From Ailanthus altissimus (lineage: Eukaryota; Streptophyta; Magnoliopsida; Sapindales; Simaroubaceae): DNA of 64,000 bases. The notes below the pieces were generated by a model. That model was given only the letters and a program-made list of their open reading frames with translations. It made no database searches and was not told where the DNA came from. Shown here in pieces: positions 1 to 13,000 of this stretch. Position numbers and translations under genes: made by a program. Positions within the stretch are counted from its first letter, which is position 1; every line of letters begins with the position of its first letter. The stretch is taken from contig OX327699.1 in assembly GCA_946807835.1 (NCBI GenBank), forward strand, positions 5,139,001 to 5,203,000, given 5' to 3'.

Positions 1-1043
1 AAAAAAATAATTAATTCAGATCACAAGGGTTCATTAGTTTGTGATCATCTTCCTTATTGTTAATATTTTTTTTGGGGGGGGGGGGTTTAATATTAATTCA
101 CTTTGATCAATGAGCTAATATCTTTGAAATCAAGATATTAATCATATTCCATTATTACTTGAAGATTAAACATAGTAACAAAAATTAAATATAAGTTAAT
201 GGCAGACAAAGGAAGCTTGGTAACACAGTTAAAAGATCCTGTTGGAAAATAGCATAACGAGGATGGTTGTAATTATTTATAATAATCTTTTTGACTCACA
301 TGAAAATAACTATTTTGTGACATTATGATTTTGTAAGTATCATGCTTTTAGGATAGGATTGACACGAGAGCTTAATTATTACCCTCATCATAATTTAGGA
401 ATAATTAAAAAAAAAAAGAGAAGAATGTTTCCTTTTCATTAAATTTAAATTGCAACTATAAGAGCTAGAAAGAGTTTTTACTTTTTATTATTTTTTGAAT
501 TAATGATTTTTTTTCTCTTTTCACTTTCACTAGTAGAAAATTCTTTGAAATAATATATAATTTAATTATAATTATATTTTTTTCCATTAATATTCGAGAG
601 GTTTCGTGTTTGAATTTTCTCTCTCCCAATTTTTTTAAAGAAATATTACCCCATTTTCAAAATTAAAAATTGTTTGTAAAATTATATTTAGAATTTAATA
701 CTTTAACCTTCAAATATGTATTGAGAATTTTGAAGAAAATAGAAGATGGGATGTGACTAAAAATTAGCATAAAAAGCACTTTTAATGTGATGAAAATAGT
801 TCCTATGATTAATGACATCTCAACCATCAATTTGTTGCCCCCATTATATCCCTGGTGGGTCATATAAATCGTACAATTTTGCATATTTTCACAAATGTTT
901 TATATGTACAAAAAGAGAGAGAAAAAAAAAAGGGAGGACAACATGGTGTTTTTCACTCATTTGGTAAATCAAATGAACTATATAAAAAGAGCAATTAATT
1001 TGATTCAATTACAATATTTAATCATTTTATGCATATTTTTATA

Positions 1044-1471
1044 GTTAAGGGTGGGTATGGTTTGATAATAAGACCAAATTGGTTTAGTTCGATTGAAAAA
1101 AAAAAAAATTAAATTAATGTTTTTATAATTAAAAATTAAACTAGACTAATCATTTTTTTTTGTTCAATCTGATTTAATTTTTTTGATTTTAAAAATTACG
1201 ATTTTTTTTATTTTTTAAATTTAAGAATGATTATGTATAGTTAAATGTATATTAATATTTTTAATTATTCAATAAATGAACATTACGTGATAAAAAATTA
1301 ATTTAATTAAAATATTAATTTTTTTCAATTCAATTTTTATTTAAAAAAAATTGAGACTAATCAATTTTTCTCAAAAAAAAATAAATGATTTTTTTATATA
1401 AAAAAATTAAATTAAACTAAATTAAATTGATTGATTCAATTTTATTTTATTTATGTACCCTTATCTATAAT
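1044..1471. mobile_element. Decayed MITE-like element with imperfect terminal inverted repeats
   Basis: The left end reads GTTAAGGGTGGGTATGGTTT. The right end, on the complementary strand, reads TAGATAAGGGTACATAAAT, so the two ends are imperfect inverted copies. The interior is A/T-rich and contains GGTTTAGTTCGATTG-like wording typical of plant MITEs whose ends carry GGGTGGGTATGG. No coding capacity and no clear target duplication were seen. This is a weak, decayed candidate. Confidence 0.35.
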
Positions 1472-1608
1472 TAATAGTACGATGGAGGTCCAAAATATTT
1501 TTTACATTTTAAGAATTTTCTCTTTTAAAAAAAATTAACTTTGACTATGCCCTAGTTAAGGACAAATGTTAAGAGTCCCTCATCTTACGTATCATATATT
1601 ATTTTCAC

Positions 1609-1842
1609 AATCAGTGGCGGAGTCAAGTAGCGGCCTGGGTGGCTACAACCTTAAGTTTCAAAATTTTTTAAATTTAAGTAAGTTTTTTATTTTTTTTATT
1701 TTTTATAATATATATTTTTATAATTTAATATTTTTAAATTTTAAATTTGATAATAAAATATAAATATAATTAAACTCTAATTTAATATAATTTTTAACTT
1801 TAACATTTATCTCTCATTTAAAATTATAATTCCGTCCCTGGT
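1609..1842. mobile_element. hAT-like MITE relic (CAGTGGCGGA ends)
   Basis: The segment begins CAGTGGCGGAGTCAAG and ends TTCCGTCCCTG. The reverse complement of the end is CAGGGACGGA, matching the first ten bases at eight positions. CAG..GGCGGAGCC-type ends are common in plant hAT-related MITEs and at some LTR element edges. The 230-bp interior is A/T-rich and non-coding. The flanks (TTCACAAT and GTCAGAAC) do not form a convincing 8-bp target duplication, so the call is tentative. Confidence 0.35.
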
Positions 1843-2454
1843 CAGAACAATTATCTATTTGCATGGTATTTGTCCCTAAAACTGAAAATGAAATATTTTT
1901 ATTTACTAATATTTTTTCGTTTATTCTTTTTGCAAAAATGACAAGATTTGGGCTTTTTATTTTCATTTATCACTAATTAAAGTTCATTTTTAGGAATTAT
2001 TTTTAGGAATGACCAAACCGAATAAGATTTTTATCATAATATTTTCACCTAGATCCAGAAAGTGACCATGATACCATATTATACATATTAAGCTTAAACT
2101 TAATGACAATCTTTTTTTTTTTAAGGAATTACAAGTTGAATAGTTTTGGCCATTATTTTTCCAAAGTTGAAATGACATCTCTAGCGAAACTCCTTCATAA
2201 ATACAATATAAAGTTAACCAAAATTTAAAATTATGTCTACCTCATTATTTTAATTACATAACATAATAAAGTCGTCTAGAAAAATAATTTCTTTTTCCTT
2301 TTAGAATTTTTTTTTTTCACAAATCATTTCATATTTTCAATCACTTATTTGATGGGGGAGAAACTACATAGAGCCCACAAATGTTTTTTTTTTTTAAATA
2401 ATATGTGTTTATAAATTTACTATTTTGAGTTTTGGTACTTTGGACACTATAAAA

Positions 2455-2900
2455 TTTTTATATTAGCATTTAAATTTTTTATGACATCGATTTTAGCCGT
2501 TTCAAATTTTCACCTTTTACATTTTAGCTCTCTAAAATATTAAATATTTTATGTATTCTTTCTATCACATCTTACATTAAATAAAAATTAAATAAAATTT
2601 AAATATATATGAACAAGTAGGTAGTAATACCTAATAACACTAGTTTTTTTGGAGCATGGCGAGTACCGGGGTCATGGTAAAATATTAAATATTTTATATT
2701 AACATTTAAATTTTTTATGATATAGATTTTAACAGTTTCAAATTTTCACTTTTAATATTTTAGCTCTTTAAAATATTAAATATTTTATGTATTCTTTCTA
2801 TCACATCTTACATTAAATAAAATTTAAATATATATGAGCAAATAGGTAGTAATACCTAATAAGACTAGTTTCTGGACATGACAAGTACATGGGTCATAAT
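2455..2900. repeat. Imperfect tandem duplication, unit about 0.2 kb
   Basis: The block from about 2458 to 2688 is repeated at about 2696 to 2900. Both copies contain TTTCAAATTTTCAC, a shared ATTTTAGCTCT stretch, ATGTATTCTTTCTATCACAT and GGTAGTAATACCTAATAA in the same order and spacing. They differ by scattered substitutions and short indels. A shorter third echo of the ATTAAATAAAATTTAGAT portion appears near 3215-3290. No coding content. Confidence 0.75.
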
Positions 2901-5900
2901 AAGTAATATTAGAATAAATTCAAATTCTCATTTGTATGTAAACTCTTAAAATTATTATAATAAAAATTATCATGTATAATATAAGTTTCTTAAATATGAT
3001 GAAGAATGAACATTACGGATCAAGTAACGCAAAAAACGACTAAAATGAAAATTGTCAAGTAAGATTTTAATCCCTTAAATAATAAAGATGAATATTATGG
3101 ATCAAGTGGCACCTAAAAAATCTTGTAACTTAAGTTTAATAAAAATTGTTATACCGATAGTGAATCATCGAAGGTCATTAAGAGATAAGTAATATGAACT
3201 AAATTAATGAAAAAAAATATCACGTCTTATATTAAATAAAATTTAGATAAAATTTAGATATATATATAACATTAGTTAATAAAACTAATATTTTAGATCA
3301 ATAATTACCCAATCGTATGACACTTCCAAAATCACTTTCTTCTCGAGAATATGAATTGTGGAAGCATTTTTAATCATTAAAGAGGTTGCCAAAACCAATC
3401 AGCAAAATCATTTTATTATTAAAATAGTTAATTGGATCATTCATATTATTTACCCAATTAACAAATGTCACCCCTTAGACAATAGACATTATTAGAATCA
3501 CCGACATGTTGGTTGCTCGTTAAATAGTAATAAAACCATGACCTTAATTTAATTATATGTAGCAAAATATATTTTCCATATTTTAGGTCATATTTTTATC
3601 TTCTATATAAAACTTAATCTACCAATAACAAAAATTAGTTCACCCTCAAAATCATATTTCAAACGAATATCTATAAATAAATTGATCTCAATTTGCTATT
3701 ATATAATTATAGATTGATTTAGACAAATTTAAAATTAAATATATCATGCTTAAATGCAATATGATTATAAAATTAATCATGTTTAAATATGCATAAGATC
3801 TTACTTAATCTTATTTTTCACGAACTATTTGAATTAACACTACACCATTATCACTCCTAACTTTTAATCGAGAAAAGTGCAATTATTAAGTAGTTTAATG
3901 ATTTTTTTTATAAAAAAATTATGAAGATTGAAATTAAACTTTTTAAATAATTTCTTAATATTTTTTTTAAATCACAAGTGGTATATTAAGTAATTATTAA
4001 ATAATAAAATATTATAAAAATAATTTTAAAATTTACGAGAATTAACTATATAATAAATACTTGATAAAAAAATATTAGAATATCATTTGGGCAGTATGTT
4101 ATTATTGTTTTATGAATTTTAATAGATTTTAGTCAGGTTCTTAATTTACTAAAATAAATTAACTAATTTTACTCTAATCCCTTGATGAAATTACCAAACT
4201 GCCCTTTTGATCTTAAATTTTGACGAAGCTTCATGCCACGTTGTAACTTTACATAGGGATAGCATAGTCATAAAAATCGGGATCATTGGATCAAGGAGGA
4301 CTTATTTGGCAGAGATAGATGAGTTTTAGAATTTGGAAAAATTTGTTAAAATTGAAGGAGGACTAGCTAATAAAACCCGTTGAGGAAATGTAATCAGAAT
4401 TTTGCTTTCAAAACAGAGAAAAATATGAAGTGGAAACCAAAAATTAGTTATAATTAATAATGAAAGTGACAATTGGACCCCATATGCCACCGTCATTTTA
4501 GGCTTTCTCACGTGAAAGCAAATTTCTTTTAAACTTTTTTTTGGTAATGTTCAATCATTAAATAAGAATTTTATTTAAAAAAAAAATCATTAAATAATAA
4601 TTTGAGATAAGAGTTATAAATTTTAATTCTTTTTGTAAAAATAAAAAAAACACTCAATATTTACTTGAATTATACTATTGATTTGGAATTTATATTGTTA
4701 AATCGCAAAAAAAAAAAAAAAATTATGAAAGCTGCCTTTATTTTCTCTTAAAATCCTTTCAAAGTCTTTTTTTTTTAATTTAAAAAAAATTAAAAATATC
4801 TTAATTTAAAAAAAATTTCTGCATCCCTAAAAAAAATAGTATAATTCATATATATATGTTTTGTATACATTTCATTTTTTTAGTTTTTTTTTATAAAGAG
4901 AATGCAACTTTATTAATCAAATGAGAAATATGGATTATTATTAGCACAAACACTCAAATTTTATAAGAATATAATTCACTTGAACCCTAAACATAAAGAT
5001 TATAAATACATATTTTAATAAAAAATGAGCGATATGATTTATTTCCCGTCTAACAAAAATAGAGTATTGTTATTTTTAAGAGTATTGTTAGCATCAATTG
5101 CTTTTGTATTAAAAATTATTTTTAAACTAATCACATTTTTTTCTTGCTATAAACGCAAAATATAATTATGATAATTATATATGTTTAACAAATAAGAAGT
5201 GACAAATTTATTTAATTTTACACTAAATTTTTGTGGGTCAATATTTTTAAAGTACATGTTACAAATTGAATCTCCATGCATCTTTAATTGAAAATCTCAC
5301 TGATAAACCAAAAAAAAAAAAATTATATTCTCTCTTTATCTTTCTCTTTTCTAAAAGTCATATTATTGACAACCATGAATTTGGTTTCTTAATATACACA
5401 CTATTTTATCTATTAGAATCATGCTTCTAACATGTCATTTTTTTACTAGAAAATGTAATAATTTTAATTCATATAAAAAAGGGACGAGGCCAAGAAACTT
5501 GGGAATGTTAGATAAGATACACTTAGGGGAAAAAAAAAATCTTGTTTCTTAATTTAATTTAATTTAATTTACTAATTAAATCTCTTATTAAACTTGAGTT
5601 TAAAGCATAATTAGAATGACATGTTAGATAAGTAATGTGGGTTACGACTCATTAATCAAATACCAAAATGACAACCGAAACACATTCATGGCTAGGGGCC
5701 TTCTTCTTCTTCTCCCCACCTTTTTAATTTTTAATAATTATGGCTAGGGTTTTCTCTCCTTTCTTTGTTTATTGTGGCAAATCTTGTGTTGTGCTCAATT
5801 GGATCCACATGTAGTTGTGATCCCATGTGGACCATGTTAATGTTGATATGGGTCCTCAATATCAAGATCCCAATTAAGCTTTCTCAATAAATTTTCAAAT

Positions 5901-6789
5901 TTTTAGACCAATTCATTTATTCTCCAGCCAAGATCCCAAAAGTGCCAATCAATTTTTTTTTTTAATAAAACAATTAATTTGTTGGAGTATTTAAGAAATA
6001 AATTTTTTATTTATTTGTGTTAATAGTTAGATGAAAAATAGTTGACAATGTATTTTTTCTTTTCTATTTTAATGAAGATTTCAAATTTAAATACCCTCTT
6101 CTCCTATATTAAAAAAGAAATAAGAATATTTTATTTTATTTTTTGCTATTATGTAAATTTTTTTAATTTAAATAACAGTAGAATATAAATGTAGTATTAA
6201 AAAAAAAGAATATTTTGTTTTTTTTTTAAACTTAATTTTACAACAAAAAAAAATTGTGAGATTTACTTGGCAAGGGAAGTGATTTGCTTAAAAAATTTAA
6301 AATCAAAATAAATTAAAACCAATATGTAAAAATTAACTTAGGACCTAGAAGAATAAGAGCATAAACATGGTAAATACAGTATAAATTACTAGATCAACAC
6401 AAACACTAGCATATATGCTTACTATAGAAATCAATAGATTATGAATTGCTTGCTCTAATCGATGAATATTCGCATGATATTATTTATTTAACAAAATTAA
6501 AATCATTCTCTAAATGATCTTAAACTTGACCCATTTTAATTTTTTTAATCCTTTAAATTAAAAAAAAAACCATTAAGTTCATTTCTTTTGCTATATTAAT
6601 TAATTAATTTTTATATAGAAACGAGAATTCAAAATTAGTCACTTCGTTGGAGGAATACAATGCAAGTTCTTTAATTCGGGTATTTAAGCAAATTCGCTAT
6701 ATTAATTTATCAGTATTATAATTTTTTTTCTTTTTTTAAATCCATGCTAATTATTAGCAAAACTAATAATTAGTGTCTTTATATTAAAA

Positions 6790-7034
6790 AAAGAAGAAAA
6801 AAGAAAAACAAGTGTAACTGCGTAACAAGTCTAGCGCGCACAACCGGTAATGATTTTAAGAGAAGAAGGCGGTTTGTTAAAATTCATCAATGTCTTTCTT
6901 CTTCTTCTTCTTCTTTCTTGTTTCTTCAACTACTTGGTCGGTTGGATAGGATCTCTCCTTCTCTTTCAAATTCATTTCGATTCATTGTATTTGGTTTCTT
7001 CTTCTTCTTCTTTGCTTTTTCCATTTTCTTTATC
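6790..7034 (+). promoter_or_regulatory. Probable 5' leader of the inositol phosphatase gene, with CTT-rich tract
   Basis: Upstream of the chosen start codon lies a pyrimidine-rich stretch containing repeated CTT/TTC triplets at about 6896-6916 and again at 6998-7012. Such tracts are common in plant 5' leaders. A short GC-richer patch with GCGCGC lies at about 6834-6840. An in-frame ATG at 6918 would add a 39-residue Phe-rich extension; it is treated as leader because the extension does not look like protein. The transcription start was not located. Confidence 0.4.
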
Positions 7035-10000
7035 ATGTCACCAGCTATGAAACAACAGCGTTCAAAGCAGCACCAGCCAGAGGTACTGATGCTCTCTCAT
7101 TACTCAAATACTCATTTCTCTTTAATGCTTTGGGTTTCTTTTGTGGGTTTGTTGTTGATTATGGATTACTGAGAGAGGATTTGGCAGAGAACATGGGCTG
7201 AAATATGTTGTTGTTTCGGTTGCTCCTGCCTACAGCTCTTCTGGGCTCGCCTTGTCATGCGCAAGCTGCTCAACATCTCCGCCAAAGACTCTGATTTCAG
7301 TGCTGACACTGAAGATGAAGATGATTTTGCCATCGATTCTGACTCCGACACCGAAGGTCACTCACTCTTCAAGAATCATAAACCCTTAAACCCATTTGCT
7401 TGAATTTTTGATTTCTCATAATTTTAAGTTAGTGTTATTGCTTTGTTAAGTGTGGATTTTGGGACTTTGTTTTGAGTTTTGAGGTACTTGTCTTTTTTTT
7501 TTTTTTGGGTGCAGAATTGGGTCAATCGCGGTTCAAAGCTCGCAAAGAGGAGAAAGCTCAGCTTGATCCTAGCGGTAATTCTTATAAATATACTGACAAA
7601 ATTTTACTTTTTGAGACTAATGGTAATTCTTATAAATATACTGACAACATTTTACTTTTTGAGAATATTGAGATCAAGTTATCTGTTTTCTATCGAGTTT
7701 TTTTTTTGGGATAGCATAGGCCTGTTCCTATCAGTTGGGTTCATTCAATTCTTCAAGTCTATATTTGGTTTGTTAAAAACATTTTTATTTTATTTTTTCT
7801 TTTTGGAGTAAAATTGTTCTTGTGTTGGAGGGGTTTCTGGAACTTAAGTTCTGGTTTTGGAAACAACTGCTATCTAAATTAATAATACCAGAATTGGGGC
7901 CTTACTTAATCTTATCCTTTGATATTGAAAGAGCTGGTTCATTCCATTGGGCATATAGGTATTGTTGACTATATTAGATAAGTCAATGATAGTTAGGTAC
8001 TAAACCATTGCTATTGTTTTCATTGTTATTTTTCTTTTAGCTAGTGGTAGAATTGATCAAAGTCAGCCATCGGCCTTTCATCCCTTTTTTTCCCTTTTCT
8101 ATTTGATGTTTTACATTTGAAACATACTTAGAGCCAACTTCATGAAATGGTAACAGAGTACATTTGAAAGACACTTTGTTTACTGCAACAGTGCTACTGA
8201 ATTGTTCGTCAAATGCTATGTGTTAGTGGATTATTATATATTGATGACTTTTCCAGATATTGACATTCCCTTTCATTAATTTTTAGTTAATGCTTGTCCA
8301 TACTTAACTTCCGAGGTTGAAGTGCCTATTACCATTCTGAATTTTACCTTTCTGACTTCACTAATTCTGAAAAATATATAATGAGAGTTACAAATTTCAA
8401 TGTTTTTTCCTTCATTCCCTCAGCTCATAGTTAGTCCAATTTGTAGGGACTTCAGATGCTTTTCCAAGAATAAGACGACGAAAGTCAGAAACCTTTAGGG
8501 CGCAGTATATAAATACAAAGGAACTCAGGTATGATTCTCCTCCATTGTGTTTTGTTATTCAAAACCAGTAAATAACATGGTGCAGAAAGTAGAGCTCTAC
8601 TAAGTCAAAATACTTGAGAGCTTATTTTCTCTTTAATTTTTCTAACTATGTTTTCCCAACTACTTTTATTTCCTAGAATATGTGTTGGTACATGGAATGT
8701 TGGAGGAAAAATTCCACCTGATGACCTAGATATAGATGATTGGATAGATATCAATGAGCCTGCTGATATCTATGTGCTTGGGTAAGTATTTCCCTGATAT
8801 GTGTTCTGAACTTCCTTTATGTGCTTGCCTAAACATTATATATCTACTGGGCTCAACACATGAAATTTTCTTGTGTCTCAAATCATGCCTGATGTTCATG
8901 TTCATCAAATGTCATATATCAAACTGGTTACCTGTGCTTTAATTTCTTTTGCATGTCCAAGAAAGCTCTTTTTGTAATTGTGACAAGTGCTCTATGTTCG
9001 TAGTCTTCAGGAGATTGTACCATTGAATGCTGGGAATATCTTTGGTGCTGAAGACAGCCGCCCTGTTTCAAAATGGGAAAATGTTATTCGTGACACCCTA
9101 AACAGAATTCGACCTGCCCAAGCCAAGTTTAAATCTTTTAGTGATCCACCATCTCCATCCAAGTTTAAGCCATTCGAGGATATTCCAGATATAGAAGAGG
9201 AGATAATGCTTGAAAGTGATAGTGATGTAGGCGAGGAAGTTTATCCCCTGGATGATGAAAATAATGATTTTGATGAAATCAATGACAGACCAGTCAGCAT
9301 GTTCACAAGTTACGAAGCATCAAGCTGTACTGATAGTGCTAAATTAGACATGATGGTAGAAAAAAATTTACGAAGGCAATTTTCTTCTCCAAAGAGGTTA
9401 GATAGGTTAAAATGCTTCCGAACGGAAGATAGTGAAGAAAATACTGAAGCACCAGATGTGCAATACAATTGTAGATTAACTAAAATGCTCAGTGGGTCAG
9501 AAAGGATTGGTTTGAGCTGGCCAGAGCCTCCACTAAACTTGCTGACTCATCATGTTTTAGAGAGACCAAAGTCCTTCAAATCAGTTAAATCTCTCAAAAC
9601 ATTCAAGTCCTTCAAGACATATAATTCTTTCAAGTCAGTTATGGGTGACATGTCATCAGAGATAGCTTTGCTTGCAGAACTTGACCTTGAAACGCTCATG
9701 AAACGGAAAAGAAGATCATCATTTGTAAGGATTGTAAGTAAGCAAATGGTTGGTATTTTCCTCACAATATGGGTTCGAAGGGGCTTGCGTAAGCATATTC
9801 AGAATGTGAGGGTGTCTACTGTTGGCGTTGGTGTGATGGGCTACATTGGTAACAAGGTGTTATTCTTGCCGTTTTGTTATTTCTCATTTTTCTGTGCATC
9901 ATTTACTGTTATGAATGCTCCTATCTATTAGCATAGTGATATTGGAACTCACAATTTTAATTTTTCTACTTGTCTCTTTGATATTCTGGTGTTGTCGTAG

Positions 10001-13000
10001 AATGGCATGTAGTGCTATACTCTATGCTTGGGGATCAGTATCTTATTTGATAGTGGTTGATAATATTGCTGATGATATGTTTGCTGAGACTCACATATTG
10101 TATACATATAACTAGCACTTTCTGTTGTCATCAAATTCTAAAAGGTAGAAATGTAGAATGAGCTATAGAACTCAGCTCTCCATCTGTCCTCCTCCATCAA
10201 CTACTTTTAAGTAAACTTGTCAAGGTCAATTAATTATGGTTGCGTTGAGCAGAATCCATAAGATGATGTACATACCTTCAGTATTTAATAAAACAAAGAA
10301 GACTAATGAAAGTATTTAACTTATATACTTCCTTTACATAAGAGACTGTATTTTATGTGTACTCATGGTATGAACTCATACTGCTTATTGTGGCCCCAGA
10401 CTCCATCTTGGACAGTATACAACTTCTGAGCAGTTTTTTGGTTTTAAAAAAAGGATGAGTAAATATTTGATTAGCATTTTTGTTGTTGTGGTTTACGTGA
10501 AAATTTTATTCTAATATATGAATTTAAATCTGAGATTTGCAAAACAGCATTGGCACAGTGTTTTGGTTCTCATGTTGAGGCTCAAGTTTATGTCATTCTT
10601 ATACAAATTGTAGGAGTAAAGGAGCTGAGATAATAGAATCTTATTTAACTGAAATCTATATCTTACAATTAGGAGTTAGTTTTATACAGGTACATATTTA
10701 ATTCTTCTCAAACTACGTAATAGAGATTATAGGTTACTTGTATTAAATCAAATGCTGACTTCATGCTTCCCATTGCTCGTAATCAGTATTTCAAATACCA
10801 GTGAGTAATGTTATATTTCCTTTAATTTTAAGTACCTTTCTTTTTAGATATGTATCAGTAATTTTTCATTCTCTAGAAAGTATGAGAAGATTTAAATTTT
10901 GCAGGGATCTGTATCAGTTAGCATCTCCATCTATCAGACACTTTTTTGTTTTATCTGTTCTCACCTGACATCAGGTGAAAAAGAAGGAGATGAACTGAAA
11001 AGAAATGCTGATGTGCATGAAATACATCGAAGAACTCACTTCCATTCGCATACAGATATTGGACTTCCCAGAAGCATCCGTGATCATGAGTAAGTAAATG
11101 TCATCTAATTATGACATGTTGAAATGATTTCTATTACTAAAATCACATATCACATTCTGCATACTGCTCAAATTGTTGTATGCTGCTTTCACCAATTTCT
11201 ATCATATCCTTTTAGAAGTTAGTATCTGTCAAGTCATATCATGCTTAAGAAATGGTTTGGGAAAAGATTGAACCTGAGGAAAGGAACAAAATTTTTATTC
11301 TCTGTAGTTGATGTTTGAAACTACACTAGGCTGAATTTATGATCAACTTGAAGAGCACATGTACATGAGAATCCTTTCTGGTTAGATTCAGCTTTAGGGG
11401 AGGATGGAAGGACGAAGGGAATCATGTTTATGGTGTTTAATCTAGTGAATTTACAGCTTCATTCACTACAATGAAATCCATAAATTTTCAATCATGTTAC
11501 TGCTAATGAGGTCCAGAACTTGTCAATATTGTTAGTGCATCCTAATCTCTTTTCAGCAGTCAAGCATGTTTCTACCTTTAGATTCGTGAAACTTGGTCGA
11601 TACATGTCAGCATATTTGATAGATTCAAGAATAATGTAAATGTCAATAGTCAAAACAGAATGTTTTGGTCTTTTACTGAGACGGATGCAATTTTCTGGAA
11701 TCAATTGGATACATGTATGTTGTTACACCCCACGTTTTTTCTTTCAAAAATAAGTTTATATTTTATGTTTTTCCTTTTTGATAACGGATGCTATAAGAAA
11801 GGAGAAACTACATATACACAGAGAATGCATATTGGTCAAAACAAACCAAAACATTGAGAATAAACTTTAGGCTAAAAGAAGTCCCGAATAAGATTTTTTT
11901 TGCAGTGCTTGTCTTTAAACTTATTATTTATGACTTTTCAAAGCTATCCTTTTGATGAAGAACAAGTTTATTGGCACAGATAATTACCTTTTCCTAGATT
12001 CGCATATTACCAATTAAAATTCTTAGAAGTTGAAAAAGGTTAGGCCCCATTCTTAGATGCACACGTAGTGTTTTTACTCGTTTTTTGCTTTTCTTTTTCT
12101 CTGGTTTTTTTGCTTGATATAATATTTTACTTTTAAGAAAATTATAGACAAAAACAATGATAGTTAAGTCTTATTTTCTTATGTAATGATCATTATTCAG
12201 TTGATGTATATTTTAGATGGTGCACCATACTTTGAAGGAGGATGGCCTTCAGGTTAAAACACTATGTCTCAAGGCCTTTCTGGTCCTTTCTTGAAGCTTC
12301 TCCTGCTTCTTATATCATGCATGAGTATGCACTTCCACGACTTTGCAAGGTTTTAATTTAACATAATAAAGAAGGCTGAAAGGTCTTTTAATGTGGTGTT
12401 GCAATATCATTTCTTGCTTATTAATATTGATAGTGTGTGAACTACATGTATTTCTTTGTACTTTTGAAATTTGGTCCTTTCTTTATGATTGTTCATGCTT
12501 TGGTTGTAATGTAATTCCCTTATCTGGATGGATAGGATGCATATAGTTTCTTTTAACAATGACCTTTTCAATCTAAAATTTGAGAAATTGTACACAAGAT
12601 ACATCCACGAGATATTCTGTAGAATGATTCTGACATAAAGGTGGGAGTGGTCATAGTTGAACCTTCTCAGCATCAGTATTAAGTTTTGCACCAATTTATT
12701 ACATTTATTTTAAGTTGCTGGCCTACTTCATTATGTTGTTTGCTTCAGGACAAAATCTTCCCTTTGAAGAAGAGAATTTTTTACCAAATTTTGTTTCTTC
12801 TGCAGACGAATAATTTGGTTGGGTGATCTGAACTACCGCATCAACTTGTCATACGAGAAAACAAGCGAACTTATTGCCAAAAAGAATTGGTCTAAGTTGG
12901 CTGAAAAAGACCAGGTAGCTTAACAAGGTTTTATTATTTGGATGATTGAAAATTTGTCCATTTCTGGTTCCAAGATTTACTACGAAGTAAAAACTTTTCA

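Larger units (their letters stand above)
1..6790. other. AT-rich intergenic region without a supported gene
   Basis: No stretch here reads as a conserved protein. The DNA is dominated by A/T runs, and the few open frames are short and have no recognisable motif. A homopolymer tract of T followed by about 12 G lies at 66-85. Two decayed MITE-like elements (about 1044-1471 and 1609-1842) and a tandem duplication (about 2455-2900) are listed separately. The last few hundred bases are the promoter and 5' leader side of the inositol phosphatase gene. Confidence 0.6.

Noticed and set aside
66..85. T/G homopolymer tract as a functional G-quadruplex
   Set aside because: A single uninterrupted G run next to a T run is more simply a slippage tract and also a common assembly-error site.
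6918..7172. Open frame starting upstream of the phosphatase start with a Phe-rich N-terminal extension
   Set aside because: The extra 39 residues come from a TTC/CTT-rich leader and have no protein-like character; the conserved N-terminus begins at MSPAMKQQ or MKQQ.
9550..9765. Minus-strand frame opposite the long phosphatase exon
   Set aside because: It is the antisense shadow of the conserved coding exon.
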